From Cytobacillus oceanisediminis (GTDB lineage Bacteria > Bacillota > Bacilli > Bacillales > Cytobacillaceae), in the NCBI RefSeq assembly GCF_003182355.1, contig NZ_QGTW01000001.1:186001-250000 (forward strand): a stretch of DNA of 64,000 nt, read 5' to 3'. Shown piece after piece: positions 25,686 to 34,042 of the stretch. Below the pieces are notes generated by a model. That model worked only from the letters and a program-made list of their open reading frames with translations. It was not told where the DNA came from and did no database searches. The position numbers were made by a program, and so were the translations under genes. Numbering within the stretch: the stretch's first letter is position 1; each line of letters opens with the position of its first letter.

Positions 25686-25761
25686 ATGTATCTATTGTAA
25701 GCGTTTTTGGTGCTTATTACATTGTGAATGAAGATAAAATAACTAAAGGGGATTATCAATA

Positions 25762-25781
25762 AATTGTGCATATGCACAATT
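25762..25781. promoter_or_regulatory. 20-bp perfect palindrome, candidate CdaR-type operator
   Basis: AATTGTGCATATGCACAATT lies upstream of the gntP remnant/glxK side and 40 bp downstream of the cdaR-like gene end. A perfect 10+10 bp dyad in this place is most simply the operator for the glycerate operon. Confidence 0.65.
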
Positions 25782-25821
25782 AGTATAGATCATTTAATAT
25801 TTTTGCTATATACAGTTCCAT

Positions 25822-26886
25822 TTAATTCTTTATATTTCTAGGATCCTTTCCAGTCAATTCCATTATTTTATCCAGACGGTATCTGAGTGTATTGCGATGA
25901 ATAAATAAGCTTTCTGCTATTTTGTTCAGCTCTCCGCCTTCTTTTATGTAAATATCAAGGGTATGGGCCAATTCCCCTTTCTTATCCTGCTCAATCAGCC
26001 GATCGTAAAAAGAGAAAGCATTGTCAGCCTGTTCAGTTTGTGCCAGTTTGGATAGCGTAACTTCAAGCCGGTAATCCTCATATAGATGAAAACCGGCATC
26101 CGGCTCCAGCTTTTGTCCAAGCATGAGAACTCTTTGTGCCTGCTGGAAAGAAGTCTTCATTTCTTTGATGGTTTCTGCCAGACTGCCGCTCCCGATATGG
26201 GTTTTTTCCTTTATAACTTTGACAAGCCGATTTAAAAAAACTTTCCGTTCAGATTGGGATCCTGCTTTAAGAATCACTATTTCATTATTAAACGTTACAC
26301 CTGTTAGATCCTGTTTTCCTAGTTCAAACTGAATGGCGCTGATGAGCTTTTGATTGGTTGTTTCTTGTTTGCCTGAATGTTTAAGTACAATCGCTGTTCT
26401 GGGCTGTTGAAGATCGATTCCGAGAAAGCCGGCGCGCTCTTTTATCCATACCTCATTTATCTGTTCATCAGAAATCAGCTGATTGACAATTTCACTTTGC
26501 AGACGCTGTTTCAATTGCACTCTCTCCAGCAAGAAGGATTGCTCCAGCACGAGTTCTGCCGCCATTTTTACAAGCTCTGCATAATTGCGGATTTGCTCCG
26601 GCTCTCCCGTTATACCGACAACACCTACAATTTGATTATTAAAACGGATTGGCAAATTAATTCCCGGCTTTGATCCTTTTAATTCTGAAGCCTTTGATTC
26701 TTCAATTTCCACGCTTTCAGCTTTTTTTAATACTAAAAGTGCACCGTCATGAATTTGGTTAATCCTCCCGCGATCACCCGACCCAATGATAATGCCCTCC
26801 TCGTTCATAACGTTTATATTTCTATTTAATATTTTCATCGTCCGTTCCACTATTTCCTGAGCCAGCTCATGAGTCAAAAACTCCAT
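25822..26886 (-). CDS. CdaR-type sugar-diacid/glycerate regulator
   Basis: 354 residues from the ATG at 26886; the upstream extension lacks a ribosome binding site. Order: diacid_rec domain (LAQEIVERTMKILNRNINVMNEEGIIIGSGD...NLPIRFNNQIVGVVGITGEP), a linker, then the PucR-type C-terminal helix-turn-helix ELNKIAESLFIHRNTLRYRLDKI. E. coli CdaR activates glucarate, galactarate and glycerate genes. Next to glxK and a gntP remnant it is the likely local activator, probably through the palindrome at 25762. Confidence 0.9.
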   Translation of the reverse strand: MEFLTHELAQEIVERTMKILNRNINVMNEEGIIIGSGDRGRINQIHDGALLVLKKAESVEIEESKASELKGSKPGINLPIRFNNQIVGVVGITGEPEQIRNYAELVKMAAELVLEQSFLLERVQLKQRLQSEIVNQLISDEQINEVWIKERAGFLGIDLQQPRTAIVLKHSGKQETTNQKLISAIQFELGKQDLTGVTFNNEIVILKAGSQSERKVFLNRLVKVIKEKTHIGSGSLAETIKEMKTSFQQAQRVLMLGQKLEPDAGFHLYEDYRLEVTLSKLAQTEQADNAFSFYDRLIEQDKKGELAHTLDIYIKEGGELNKIAESLFIHRNTLRYRLDKIMELTGKDPRNIKN

Positions 26887-26953
26887 ATATCTGCCGCCTT
26901 CCTGTTTCGTTGGTTTTAATTTACCATAGTGAAGATGCACAATAAAACTAAAA

Positions 26954-26982
26954 TAAAAAACCGTGTCCAGAACACGGTTTTT
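26954..26982 (-). terminator. Terminator after sirC
   Basis: AAAACCGTGT...ACACGGTTTTTT hairpin downstream of the siroheme gene on the minus strand. Confidence 0.88.
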
Positions 26983-26989
26983 GAATGAA

Positions 26990-27607
26990 TTATATATGCA
27001 ATGATTGCAAATGATTCCATTTTTCCTTGCGTGCATCTTCGTGGAAGCGATATTGGTCATCCAGCAATTCTGCCAGAAGCTTATTTTTTTCATCTAAAGA
27101 GATTGGAAGCCTTTTGATATACTCACGGCATTCTGCCAAAAAGGCAGTATATCCCGTCCAGCTGTCATTAAATTGCTCTTCCAATTCTTTTTTCAGCTTG
27201 CGGGTAAGCTTAGGGCTAGCACCGTTTGAAGTGACGGAAACCTGAAGATGGCCGCGGCGGACAACAGCCGGAAAAGTCACATTCCCTTCGCCGAATTCAT
27301 CAACAACGCAAACTAGCTGTGTAGGCGCAAGTGAATTGGCTAGTATATGGTTAATCTTCCGATTATTGGTAGCCAGGATGGTGAGAAATGCATCCTCAAA
27401 ATCTTCTGGATAGGCTTCTCGGTGAACCAGCTCATACCCTTTTTGGTTAGCAAGCCCAATGACATCTTTTGAAAAATCAGGTGCAATAAACATAATATTT
27501 GCCTGTTCTGCATCCAGCACCATCGCTTTACGGAATGCCACCTTGCCTCCGCCTGCAATAACAATTTTTTTGCCAGTTAAATTAATGACTAGCGGCTGCA
27601 CTGGCAT
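26990..27607 (-). CDS. sirC: Precorrin-2 dehydrogenase (SirC/YlnF)
   Basis: NAD-dependent oxidation of precorrin-2 to sirohydrochlorin in siroheme synthesis. 205 residues: LVINLTGKKIVIAGGGKVAFRK is the nucleotide-binding turn; FPAVVRRGHLQVSVTSNGASPKLTRKLKKELE is the conserved C-terminal block of Met8/CysG-N proteins. It overlaps sirB by 26 bp, so translation is coupled. The ATG at 27607 sits only one base after GGAG; the GTG two codons on is an alternative start. Confidence 0.93.
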   Translation of the reverse strand: MPVQPLVINLTGKKIVIAGGGKVAFRKAMVLDAEQANIMFIAPDFSKDVIGLANQKGYELVHREAYPEDFEDAFLTILATNNRKINHILANSLAPTQLVCVVDEFGEGNVTFPAVVRRGHLQVSVTSNGASPKLTRKLKKELEEQFNDSWTGYTAFLAECREYIKRLPISLDEKNKLLAELLDDQYRFHEDARKEKWNHLQSLHI

Positions 27608-28334
27608 TCTCCTTTCCGTTAGCTTTTTCTATAACAATATCCTGTATAACCTGATGGCTTCCCAAAGCATCAGTTAGTAAAATCGAGTATCCCTGTTTTT
27701 TCTTCTTTTGTACCTCTCTTTTAACCTCACTCAATAGAAGACCTGCAAATAAAAGGTAAGGGATGACAATTATTCGCCCCGCAGCTTTTTCGCATATGGA
27801 ATCTAGGCCTTCTTTGAATGTTGGGGACGCTGCTGCCAAATAACACACGTGTACCTCTTTTATGCCAAGCCGCTGGCTGATCCCTTGTGCGATTAAGTGG
27901 AATGATTCTTGTATTGATGGGTCGCTGCTTCCTCTGCCGACTATCAAGATGGAATCATTCAGGCTAATTGGCTCGGCTTCTATGGTGACCAGTTCAGCAA
28001 TTGCGTCCAGAATTCTCCCCTGCACACCAAAAGGATCGGCCATAGTTACGCTTATATTAGGGTATTTTTCTATTAGAGGGGCAAGTGTGTCGGGAATATC
28101 CTGCTTAATATGGACAGCTGCCAGCAAAAAAAGAGGAACGATTGTTATGTCCGTAGCGCCTTCCTGGACACAGCGGTCAAACCCTTTTTCAATTGTTGGT
28201 TCTGTGAGTTCGAGAAAGCTCATCTGCTGAATGGGATGGTCCACCTTTTTTATGACACTTTCTGTAAAAAGGTTTGCTTCTGCAGCACCCTGTTTCGACC
28301 GGGTCCCATGGCCGATATATAAGATCGCTTTCAT
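27582..28334 (-). CDS. sirB: Sirohydrochlorin ferrochelatase (SirB/YlnE, CbiX family)
   Basis: Inserts Fe2+ into sirohydrochlorin to give siroheme for sulfite/nitrite reductases. 250 residues with the CbiX signatures YIGHGTRSKQGAAEAN (metal-binding His) and IVPLFLLAAVHIKQDIP, repeated in weaker form in the second half (ILIVGRGSSDPS, IIVIPYLLFAGLL). ATG 28334 after AAGGAG. It is second in the siroheme set but separated from cobA by 368 bp, unlike B. subtilis where these genes overlap. Confidence 0.93.
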   Translation of the reverse strand: MKAILYIGHGTRSKQGAAEANLFTESVIKKVDHPIQQMSFLELTEPTIEKGFDRCVQEGATDITIVPLFLLAAVHIKQDIPDTLAPLIEKYPNISVTMADPFGVQGRILDAIAELVTIEAEPISLNDSILIVGRGSSDPSIQESFHLIAQGISQRLGIKEVHVCYLAAASPTFKEGLDSICEKAAGRIIVIPYLLFAGLLLSEVKREVQKKKKQGYSILLTDALGSHQVIQDIVIEKANGKENASAAASH

Positions 28335-28702
28335 ATGGGGACTCCTTTCTTGATAGTTTGAGATAAATGAAGAGACTATGGGAACTAATATTTTTGATAA
28401 GTAAAATAACGAGTGTGCAGTTTGGTATTTTACTCCAATAAGACTTATAATTGCTGTTGTTTAACGGAGCAAATCCCATTAAATGAACGCAATTTCTTTA
28501 GAGGACGAATGCATACCACCATTCAAGTCACGACGTGTAATTCCTTGTTAACAACGCAATTACTAATATCCTCGCGCTCACTTCTCTTATAGGCGCGTAC
28601 ATTTTGATAAAACTCCCGCGAGAAGTATCTAAGTCCGTTCATTTTTCTTGGAAGGGACGTATAAAAACTCTCCCTTCCTCCTATACCACAAACATGTTCA
28701 CT
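28335..28702. other. Gene-free spacer between cobA and sirB
   Basis: No supported gene. It contains an inverted repeat GGAAGGGA...TCCCTTCC at 28650-28678 without a clear T-run. The spacing interrupts an operon that is compact in B. subtilis, so a promoter for sirBC may lie here. Confidence 0.5.
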
Positions 28703-29485
28703 TTACCCCTGCATTACCGGTAATTGGGGCAAAACTTCTTCTTCGAACCAGTTAATTTTGTCGTGGAGCTTAACTACATCGCCAATAACGATCATACTGG
28801 GGTTTACGATTTTGGCTTCATTTACCTTCTTTTCAATGTTGGCAAGAGTTCCTGTTACAGTCCGCTGTTCTCCCAGAGTTCCCCAGTGTACAAGTGCAAT
28901 TAGTGTCTCCGGGGATTTTCCATTATCCAGTAAATTCTCCACGATGTTTGGCAAATGCGATACCCCCATGTAGACACAAATGGTGTCTACTGCATGAGCC
29001 AAATGCGCCCATTGGTGCTCTGCTTCCTCATTTCCCGCTTGGTGGCCGGTGACAAATGCGAAGCTCTTGCTCAAGGTCCGGTGTGTAACAGGAATGCCGG
29101 CATAGGCTGCAGCTGCAATTCCAGCGGTAATACCTGGAACGATTTCAAACGCGACGCCATTTTTCACACACTCTTCAGCTTCTTCACCGCCTCTGCCGAA
29201 AACAAAAGGATCTCCGCCTTTTAAGCGGCACACCTGCAGCCCCTTTTTAGCATATTTGACAAGAAGATGGTTAATCGTTTCCTGCTTCATGACGTGATGA
29301 TTTGGAAGTTTCCCGCAGTATACGAGCTGCGCTTCTTTTTTGGCATATTTTAAAAGTTCCGGATTCACAAGACGATCATAAAGAACGACATCCGCCTCCT
29401 GAAGGCAGCGCATTCCTTTGACAGTAATTAATTCGGGATCTCCCGGACCTGCACCCACTAAATAAACTTTTCCCGTCACCTTCAT
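28703..29485 (-). CDS. cobA: Uroporphyrinogen-III C-methyltransferase
   Basis: SAM-dependent methylation of uroporphyrinogen III to precorrin-2, first step to siroheme. 260 residues from ATG 29485 (MKVTGKVYLVGAGPGDPELIT; AAAGGACGG upstream). Typical SUMT motifs: VGAGPGDPELITVKG, RLKGGDPFVFGRGGEEAE, VVPGIT-like EIVPGITAGIAAAAYAGIPVTHR. Equivalent to ylnD. A terminator and a repeat element separate it from cysC, so it may be transcribed apart from the sulfate operon. Confidence 0.95.
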   Translation of the reverse strand: MKVTGKVYLVGAGPGDPELITVKGMRCLQEADVVLYDRLVNPELLKYAKKEAQLVYCGKLPNHHVMKQETINHLLVKYAKKGLQVCRLKGGDPFVFGRGGEEAEECVKNGVAFEIVPGITAGIAAAAYAGIPVTHRTLSKSFAFVTGHQAGNEEAEHQWAHLAHAVDTICVYMGVSHLPNIVENLLDNGKSPETLIALVHWGTLGEQRTVTGTLANIEKKVNEAKIVNPSMIVIGDVVKLHDKINWFEEEVLPQLPVMQG

Positions 29486-29566
29486 GACCGTCCTTTCTAA
29501 AATGTTTTTTTTTGGCTGTTTTCTCATTGATTGTTGTTTTAGTTTGTAAATGATGCCCGTTAATTT

Positions 29567-29742
29567 CCGCTCCTGGCACTTGCTTTCCGCGGGGAGGAAT
29601 GAGAGCCTCCTCTGCTTCGCCTGTGGGGTCTCTCACCCCCTCTCCTCCCGCAGGATATTGGAAAAGCATCATTGAGTAAACATCGCACGAAGAAAATGCG
29701 AATGCATTTTCGAGGAGTCTAGTGCCCTCCGCTCCAATCAAC
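29567..29742. repeat. Bacillus-type GC-rich intergenic repeat
   Basis: Contains the blocks GCTTTCCGCGGGGAGG, GAGCCTCCTCTGCTTCGCC, GTGGGGTCTC, CCTCCCGCAGGA and, after an insertion-like stretch of about 60 bp, GAGGAGTCTAGTGCC and CCGCTCCAATCAAC. This is the well-known dispersed palindromic repeat of Bacillus and relatives; here it looks partly expanded or interrupted. Confidence 0.75.
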
Positions 29743-29896
29743 TCAGAGGCTATACTCAGTTAAGCGCCCAAAAGCAACAAACTATACGAAAACAGTTTTT
29801 GATTTTATATATACTTATACAGTCATTTATTAAGCTATTATTCTAATTGATTTTTATAATACCATTTTTCAGAGTGAAATAGTAGGAATTGTTTTA

Positions 29897-29930
29897 GAAA
29901 AGGAGCCTCTTCTTTAAAAGAGACTCCCGA
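29897..29930 (-). terminator. Terminator after cysC
   Basis: GGAGTCTCTT/AAGAGGCTCC hairpin followed by TTTT, 4 bp after the cysC stop. It would end the cysH-cysP-sat-cysC transcript before cobA. Confidence 0.82.
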
Positions 29931-29933
29931 TTT

Positions 29934-30533
29934 TTATAAAATATTTTTTTCGCGCAGATAAGTTAAAATCTGTTCCACCGCTTCTTCAACAGAAAATTGA
30001 TCCGACCGAATGGTTATTTCCGGCTTGTCAGGAGCTTCATAAGGAGAATCTATTCCTGTAAAGTCCTTAATTTCCCCGCGGCGCGCTTTTACATAAAGCT
30101 GCTTTGGATCGCGGCGTTCGCATTCTTCCAATGGGCAGTCGATGAATACTTCAACAAATTCCCCTTCTTCAAATAGCGCCCGTACTCCGTCTCTGTCGGA
30201 ACGGTATGGGGAGATAAAAGCTGTTGTGACAATTTTTCCGCTGTCGACAAACAGCTTGGCGACCTCCCCAATTCGGCGGATATTCTCATTACGATCACTT
30301 TCTGAAAAACCTAGATCCTTGTTTAATCCATGACGGACATTATCTCCATCGAGGACATATTCATTGATTCCCTGACGAAAAAGTTCATGTGATACTGCGT
30401 TCGCAATGGTCGATTTTCCTGAACCGGATAATCCTGTAAACCAAAGCACCACACTGCCATGGCCGTTTTGTGCGCGTCTCTCTTCCTTAGATATAGTGGC
30501 ATCATGCCAGGTTATGTTTGTTGCCTTCGTCAT
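29934..30533 (-). CDS. cysC: Adenylylsulfate kinase, canonical operon copy
   Basis: 199 residues with the full N-terminal lead ([20 protein letters not shown]), P-loop [30 protein letters not shown] and [13 protein letters not shown] 30533 follows GAGGGGGAC. It makes PAPS from APS. It lies 13 bp after sat in the same order as B. subtilis. Compare the divergent paralogue at 3-548. Confidence 0.96.
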   Translation of the reverse strand: MTKATNITWHDATISKEERRAQNGHGSVVLWFTGLSGSGKSTIANAVSHELFRQGINEYVLDGDNVRHGLNKDLGFSESDRNENIRRIGEVAKLFVDSGKIVTTAFISPYRSDRDGVRALFEEGEFVEVFIDCPLEECERRDPKQLYVKARRGEIKDFTGIDSPYEAPDKPEITIRSDQFSVEEAVEQILTYLREKNIL

Positions 30534-30546
30534 TTTGCTGTCCCCC

Positions 30547-31692
30547 TCAAACAGTTTCTTTCTCTCTCATGCCTTCAATTAATACCTCAACAACCTCTTT
30601 CCGGCTGAAAGTGGATGGCGGAAGTTGCCCGTTGCGGAGCATTTCCCTAACCTTTGTACCTGAAAGAATAACGCGGTCCTCATTGCTGTGAGGGCAGGTT
30701 TTATCTGAAGCCATGCCTTCGCACTTGTTGCAATAAAAGCTATGTTCAAAGAATAGAGGCTTGATGCCAAGCTCTTCTTCGGTAAAATTGCTGAAAATAT
30801 GCTGCGCATCATAGGTCCCATAATAATTGCCTACGCCGGCGTGGTCCCTTCCAACAATGAAATGGGTGCATCCGAAGTTTTTGCGGGCAATCGCGTGGAA
30901 AATTGCTTCACGAGGGCCAGCATATCTCATGGCAGCCGGATAAACAGCGAGCTGTGTACGATCCTTTGGATAGTAATTTTCCAAAAGGACGCGATAGCTC
31001 TTCAGACGGACATCTGCCGGGATGTCATCTGACTTTGTTTCACCGACTAGCGGGTTTAGGAAAAGTCCATCCACTGTTTCCAAGGCTGCCTTTTGGATAT
31101 ATTCATGAGCACGGTGAACTGGATTTCTTGTTTGGAAGCCCACAACGGTTTTCCAGCCTTTTTCTTCAAATAACGCTCTTGTTTTTTGAGGCTCGAACCA
31201 AACATCTTCTGCTACACCCTTGCCAGGCTTTTTAATAAGGGTTACTTCACCGGCAACATACACCGGTCCGCGTTCGAACAGCCTTTTTACACCTGGATGT
31301 GCAAGTTCTTCTGTTTTGTAGACTTCACTGGCTTCTTTGCTTAAGTCCGGTTCATACCACTCAGAAACCGTGATCACGCCATAAACAATGCCTTCGTTGA
31401 CTAGCTTTAATTTCTCGCCAGCTGCAAGCTCTTCTGCTTTTTCATTTGATACAGGGAGTGTAACAGGGATTGACCAAACAGTTCCGTCTGCTAATCTCAT
31501 TTTTTCTACAACAGATTCATAGTCCGCTTTTCCAAGGAAACCTGTCAGGGGGCTGAACAATCCTACCCCAATCAGCTCAAGATCACTGAGTGCGATAGCG
31601 TCAATCAAGATTTCTTTTTCAATTCCTGTTAGATCATAATCCGGGTTAAATGCTTGAATTAATTTTCCTCCATGAGGTTTTGGTAAAGCCAT
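30547..31692 (-). CDS. sat: Sulfate adenylyltransferase, canonical operon copy
   Basis: 381 residues: [32 protein letters not shown], zinc-finger-like CNKCEGM...[20 protein letters not shown] 31692 with AGAAAGG. Converts sulfate and ATP to APS. Same length as Sat at 568-1713 but well diverged, e.g. [13 protein letters not shown] against [13 protein letters not shown] in the N-terminal domain. Confidence 0.97.
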   Translation of the reverse strand: MALPKPHGGKLIQAFNPDYDLTGIEKEILIDAIALSDLELIGVGLFSPLTGFLGKADYESVVEKMRLADGTVWSIPVTLPVSNEKAEELAAGEKLKLVNEGIVYGVITVSEWYEPDLSKEASEVYKTEELAHPGVKRLFERGPVYVAGEVTLIKKPGKGVAEDVWFEPQKTRALFEEKGWKTVVGFQTRNPVHRAHEYIQKAALETVDGLFLNPLVGETKSDDIPADVRLKSYRVLLENYYPKDRTQLAVYPAAMRYAGPREAIFHAIARKNFGCTHFIVGRDHAGVGNYYGTYDAQHIFSNFTEEELGIKPLFFEHSFYCNKCEGMASDKTCPHSNEDRVILSGTKVREMLRNGQLPPSTFSRKEVVEVLIEGMREKETV

Positions 31693-31718
31693 TTTTCATC
31701 AACCTTTCTTGTTAGAAT

Positions 31719-32783
31719 TTACTTTTTTTCAGTTAACGGCCTTGCACTTGAAGTTGCCTGAGTCATTAAAAACTTCACTCCGAAAACGGATATGAGTACG
31801 CCCAGCATTGCAATGACCGGATACACATTCTGCTCAATGACCAGCTGGATGAATGTGTAGGATAGAACCATTGATAGTACTGGGGAAACAACCCATACAA
31901 CCAATAGCTGGACCACAATATCCTTCTTTAGAACGGAGCGGCCTTGTTTGGCAAATCCGATTCCAATTATGGATGAAGTCGTGATTTGCGTTAATGGGAC
32001 CGGAATTCCGAAAATCGATGCTACCATGACGATTCCGGCACCTGTGCCCGAAATGACGCAGCCCTCTTCCAGTCGGATGCTGGTAATCCTTTTACCATTC
32101 GTTTCCAGAACCTTTTTTCCGAGAAAAATCGCTCCTAGTGCAACGAATAATCCTCCCCAGAAGATTCCGTTAGCTGTGCTCATAATTCCTGCGCCAACCA
32201 GTGGTCCAACAGCATTCGCGACATTATTCATGCCAGCAGAAAAGGCCTCAAACACGCCCATAAAAATGACAAGGGCAGTTAAAATCGGAATTGACTTTGG
32301 TGTGCTGACTAATTTTTGCATGAAAGGCTTCTTTAGCAGTGTTGCTGCCAAAATGGCAATAATAAAGGCAACAACCGGTGTTAGGAGCCAGAACATGACG
32401 ATCCATGCCAGCTTTCCTGCAAAAACTGATTGATACACAATCCCGGCACCGACTACTGCTCCGACAGTTACTTCGCTGGTTGACAGCGGAATGCCAAATA
32501 CATTAGCCAGGAACAGCGAGAGTGCTGCAGAGGCGATTACAATGAGGGCAATGGCCTCTGTGAATGTGCTCTGCGGTACAATCCCGCTTCCCATTGTTTT
32601 AACGACTTCCCCTCCGCCCAGCCATGCCCCCAAAAAAACGGCCATTCCGCAAAGGATGAGAGCTATGATCCGATTTTTAATAACACCTGATCCATAAGCG
32701 ATCCCCATTGATGCCGCTGCTCCGCTGGCACCTATATTCATGGCAAAAAACAAACCAACAGTGACCGCTATAATTGTGAGCAT
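31719..32783 (-). CDS. cysP: Sulfate permease of the PiT family (CysP)
   Basis: 354 residues, about ten membrane helices in two homologous halves, each with a PiT-type GANDxANA-like block (MNIGASGAAASMGIAYGSG in the first half, SAGMNNVANAVGPLVGAG in the second). B. subtilis CysP of the same family and operon position imports sulfate by proton symport. AAGGAGGGAG precedes the ATG at 32783. Confidence 0.94.
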   Translation of the reverse strand: MLTIIAVTVGLFFAMNIGASGAAASMGIAYGSGVIKNRIIALILCGMAVFLGAWLGGGEVVKTMGSGIVPQSTFTEAIALIVIASAALSLFLANVFGIPLSTSEVTVGAVVGAGIVYQSVFAGKLAWIVMFWLLTPVVAFIIAILAATLLKKPFMQKLVSTPKSIPILTALVIFMGVFEAFSAGMNNVANAVGPLVGAGIMSTANGIFWGGLFVALGAIFLGKKVLETNGKRITSIRLEEGCVISGTGAGIVMVASIFGIPVPLTQITTSSIIGIGFAKQGRSVLKKDIVVQLLVVWVVSPVLSMVLSYTFIQLVIEQNVYPVIAMLGVLISVFGVKFLMTQATSSARPLTEKK

Positions 32784-32798
32784 GGTATCTCCCTCCTT

Positions 32799-33515
32799 TT
32801 ATCTGGTATGAAGTCCACATTCGGTCTTGCCGCTACCTGACCAACGGCCGGCGCGGGAATCGCCATTTCCACCGACTGCCTGTGTACATGGAAAGCAGCC
32901 GATGCTTGGGTAGCCATGATCATGGAGAGTGTTATATGGAAGATCATTATCCCTGATATAGGACCAAACTTCATCCCAGGTCCAGTGTATCAACGGGCAG
33001 ATTTTGATATTTCTGAACTTTTCGTCCCTGTTGAGGAATTCTGTGTTTGCCCGCGTAGGCGATTGCTCGCGGCGGAGGCCTGAAATCCATGCCTGCTTTG
33101 GCGTTAAGGCTTCTCTTAATGGGATAACCTTGCGGATCTGGCAGCACTGGTTTGGTTCTCTTTTCCACAAGGCCGATCCGAATTCCGCCGCTTGCTGGTC
33201 CAGCGTAAACGCTGGCTCTTTCCGCTCAATTTGAAGTTTTGGGAATCGGGCTTCGATTTTTTCAATCACTTCATAGGTTTCTGGAAAATGCAAACCAGTG
33301 TCCAGGAAAACAATATGCGCATCAGGCTGAATATCCTGGATAAGGTCGATTAAAACAATTGCTTCCGCTCCAAAGCTGGAAGCATAAACGATTTTATCCT
33401 GTGGGTAGTTTTTATACGCCCACTCCAGCACATTTCGGGCGCCTTTCAGTTTGTCATCAAAGGCAAATGTTTCAGATATCTGATTCCAATTTTCATATGT
33501 GACCGCAGTGCTCAT
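32799..33515 (-). CDS. cysH: APS/PAPS reductase
   Basis: Reduces activated sulfate to sulfite with thioredoxin. 238 residues: VYASSFGAEAIVLIDLI, LDTGLHFPETYE, CCQIRK and CFPCTQAVGG plus the terminal TECGLH with the catalytic cysteine. The CC...CxxC pattern ligates a [4Fe-4S] cluster, the type that can use APS directly (as B. subtilis CysH does). ATG at 33515 after AAAGGAG. First enzyme gene of the operon. Confidence 0.96.
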   Translation of the reverse strand: MSTAVTYENWNQISETFAFDDKLKGARNVLEWAYKNYPQDKIVYASSFGAEAIVLIDLIQDIQPDAHIVFLDTGLHFPETYEVIEKIEARFPKLQIERKEPAFTLDQQAAEFGSALWKREPNQCCQIRKVIPLREALTPKQAWISGLRREQSPTRANTEFLNRDEKFRNIKICPLIHWTWDEVWSYIRDNDLPYNTLHDHGYPSIGCFPCTQAVGGNGDSRAGRWSGSGKTECGLHTR

Positions 33516-33563
33516 CTTGCAGTACTCCTTTCATCCTTTAAAAATCCTGCCTATTCTTCAGCC

Positions 33564-33613
33564 AAAAAAGGCCGCCTTTTTGCCTGAAGTTTTTTTCAGG
33601 TAAAAAGACCGCC
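33564..33613 (-). terminator. Terminator or attenuator between yezD and cysH
   Basis: Nested hairpin: GGCGGTCTTTTT/AAAAAGGCGGCC outside and CCTGAA/TTCAGG inside, then TTTTTT. It sits between the YezD gene and cysH, so it may set the yezD:cysH expression ratio. Confidence 0.75.
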
Positions 33614-33623
33614 TCTAGTTTGT

Positions 33624-33803
33624 CTAGTCAGCGCGCTTATTCGGTTGAAGACGAACCTTTTCGTTCTTCTCAAGTTGTATAACTTTGCCATCCTGGACGA
33701 CCAATGTGATCGATCCGTATTTGATGCTCTGCAGCATCTGCTTCAAATGAGCAGATAGTTCTTCCCAGTCAGCCTGTTTCAGAGCGGCTCGCCTCCTTTT
33801 CAT
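33624..33803 (-). CDS. yezD: YezD family (DUF2292) small protein
   Basis: 59 residues if begun at the ATG at 33803; the family core is SAHLKQMLQSIKYGSITLVV followed by QDGKVIQLEKNEKVRL. YezD proteins are encoded with sulfate/sulfur assimilation genes and their function is unknown. The only good ribosome binding site, AAAAGGAGG, lies inside codons 2-4, and no ATG/GTG/TTG follows in frame; a CTG at 33782 sits at correct spacing. Either the ATG is used without a Shine-Dalgarno or CTG is the start (52 residues). Confidence 0.85.
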   Translation of the reverse strand: MKRRRAALKQADWEELSAHLKQMLQSIKYGSITLVVQDGKVIQLEKNEKVRLQPNKRAD

Positions 33804-33865
33804 AGTCTAGGAAAATACTTATTTTGGGTTCGATTTTCACTAAATTTTTTATAATGTTGAGATTA

Positions 33866-33893
33866 ATCCTACCATACCTATAGGAATTGTCAA
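33866..33893 (-). promoter_or_regulatory. Candidate promoter/operator for yezD-cysH
   Basis: Minus-strand TTGACA, 16 bp, TAGGAT (4 of 6 to consensus). An imperfect dyad AATTCCTA...TAGGATT overlaps the spacer and -10, a position suited to a repressor of sulfur assimilation such as CymR. No SAM riboswitch could be recognised in this leader. Confidence 0.4.
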
Positions 33894-33988
33894 CGAGTTA
33901 TTAAAAGAAAATTTTAAAATTGTAAAAAATGGGCTTTTTTTCTCAATTTGAAAAGTGAATTATATGATGTGCTCTAAAAAGTTCAACC

Positions 33989-34015
33989 TAAAAAAGCACC
34001 CCTTTTCAGGGATGC
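33989..34015 (-). terminator. Terminator of the C45 hydrolase gene
   Basis: GCATCCC/GGGGTGC stem followed by TTTTTT on the minus strand. Confidence 0.82.
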
Positions 34016-34042
34016 AGTATGGTATTAAACTGTTTGAAATTC

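Noticed and set aside
28500-28600. 24-codon minus-strand frame MYAPIREVSAR... between cobA and sirB
   Set aside because: No ribosome binding site, very short, no recognised family.
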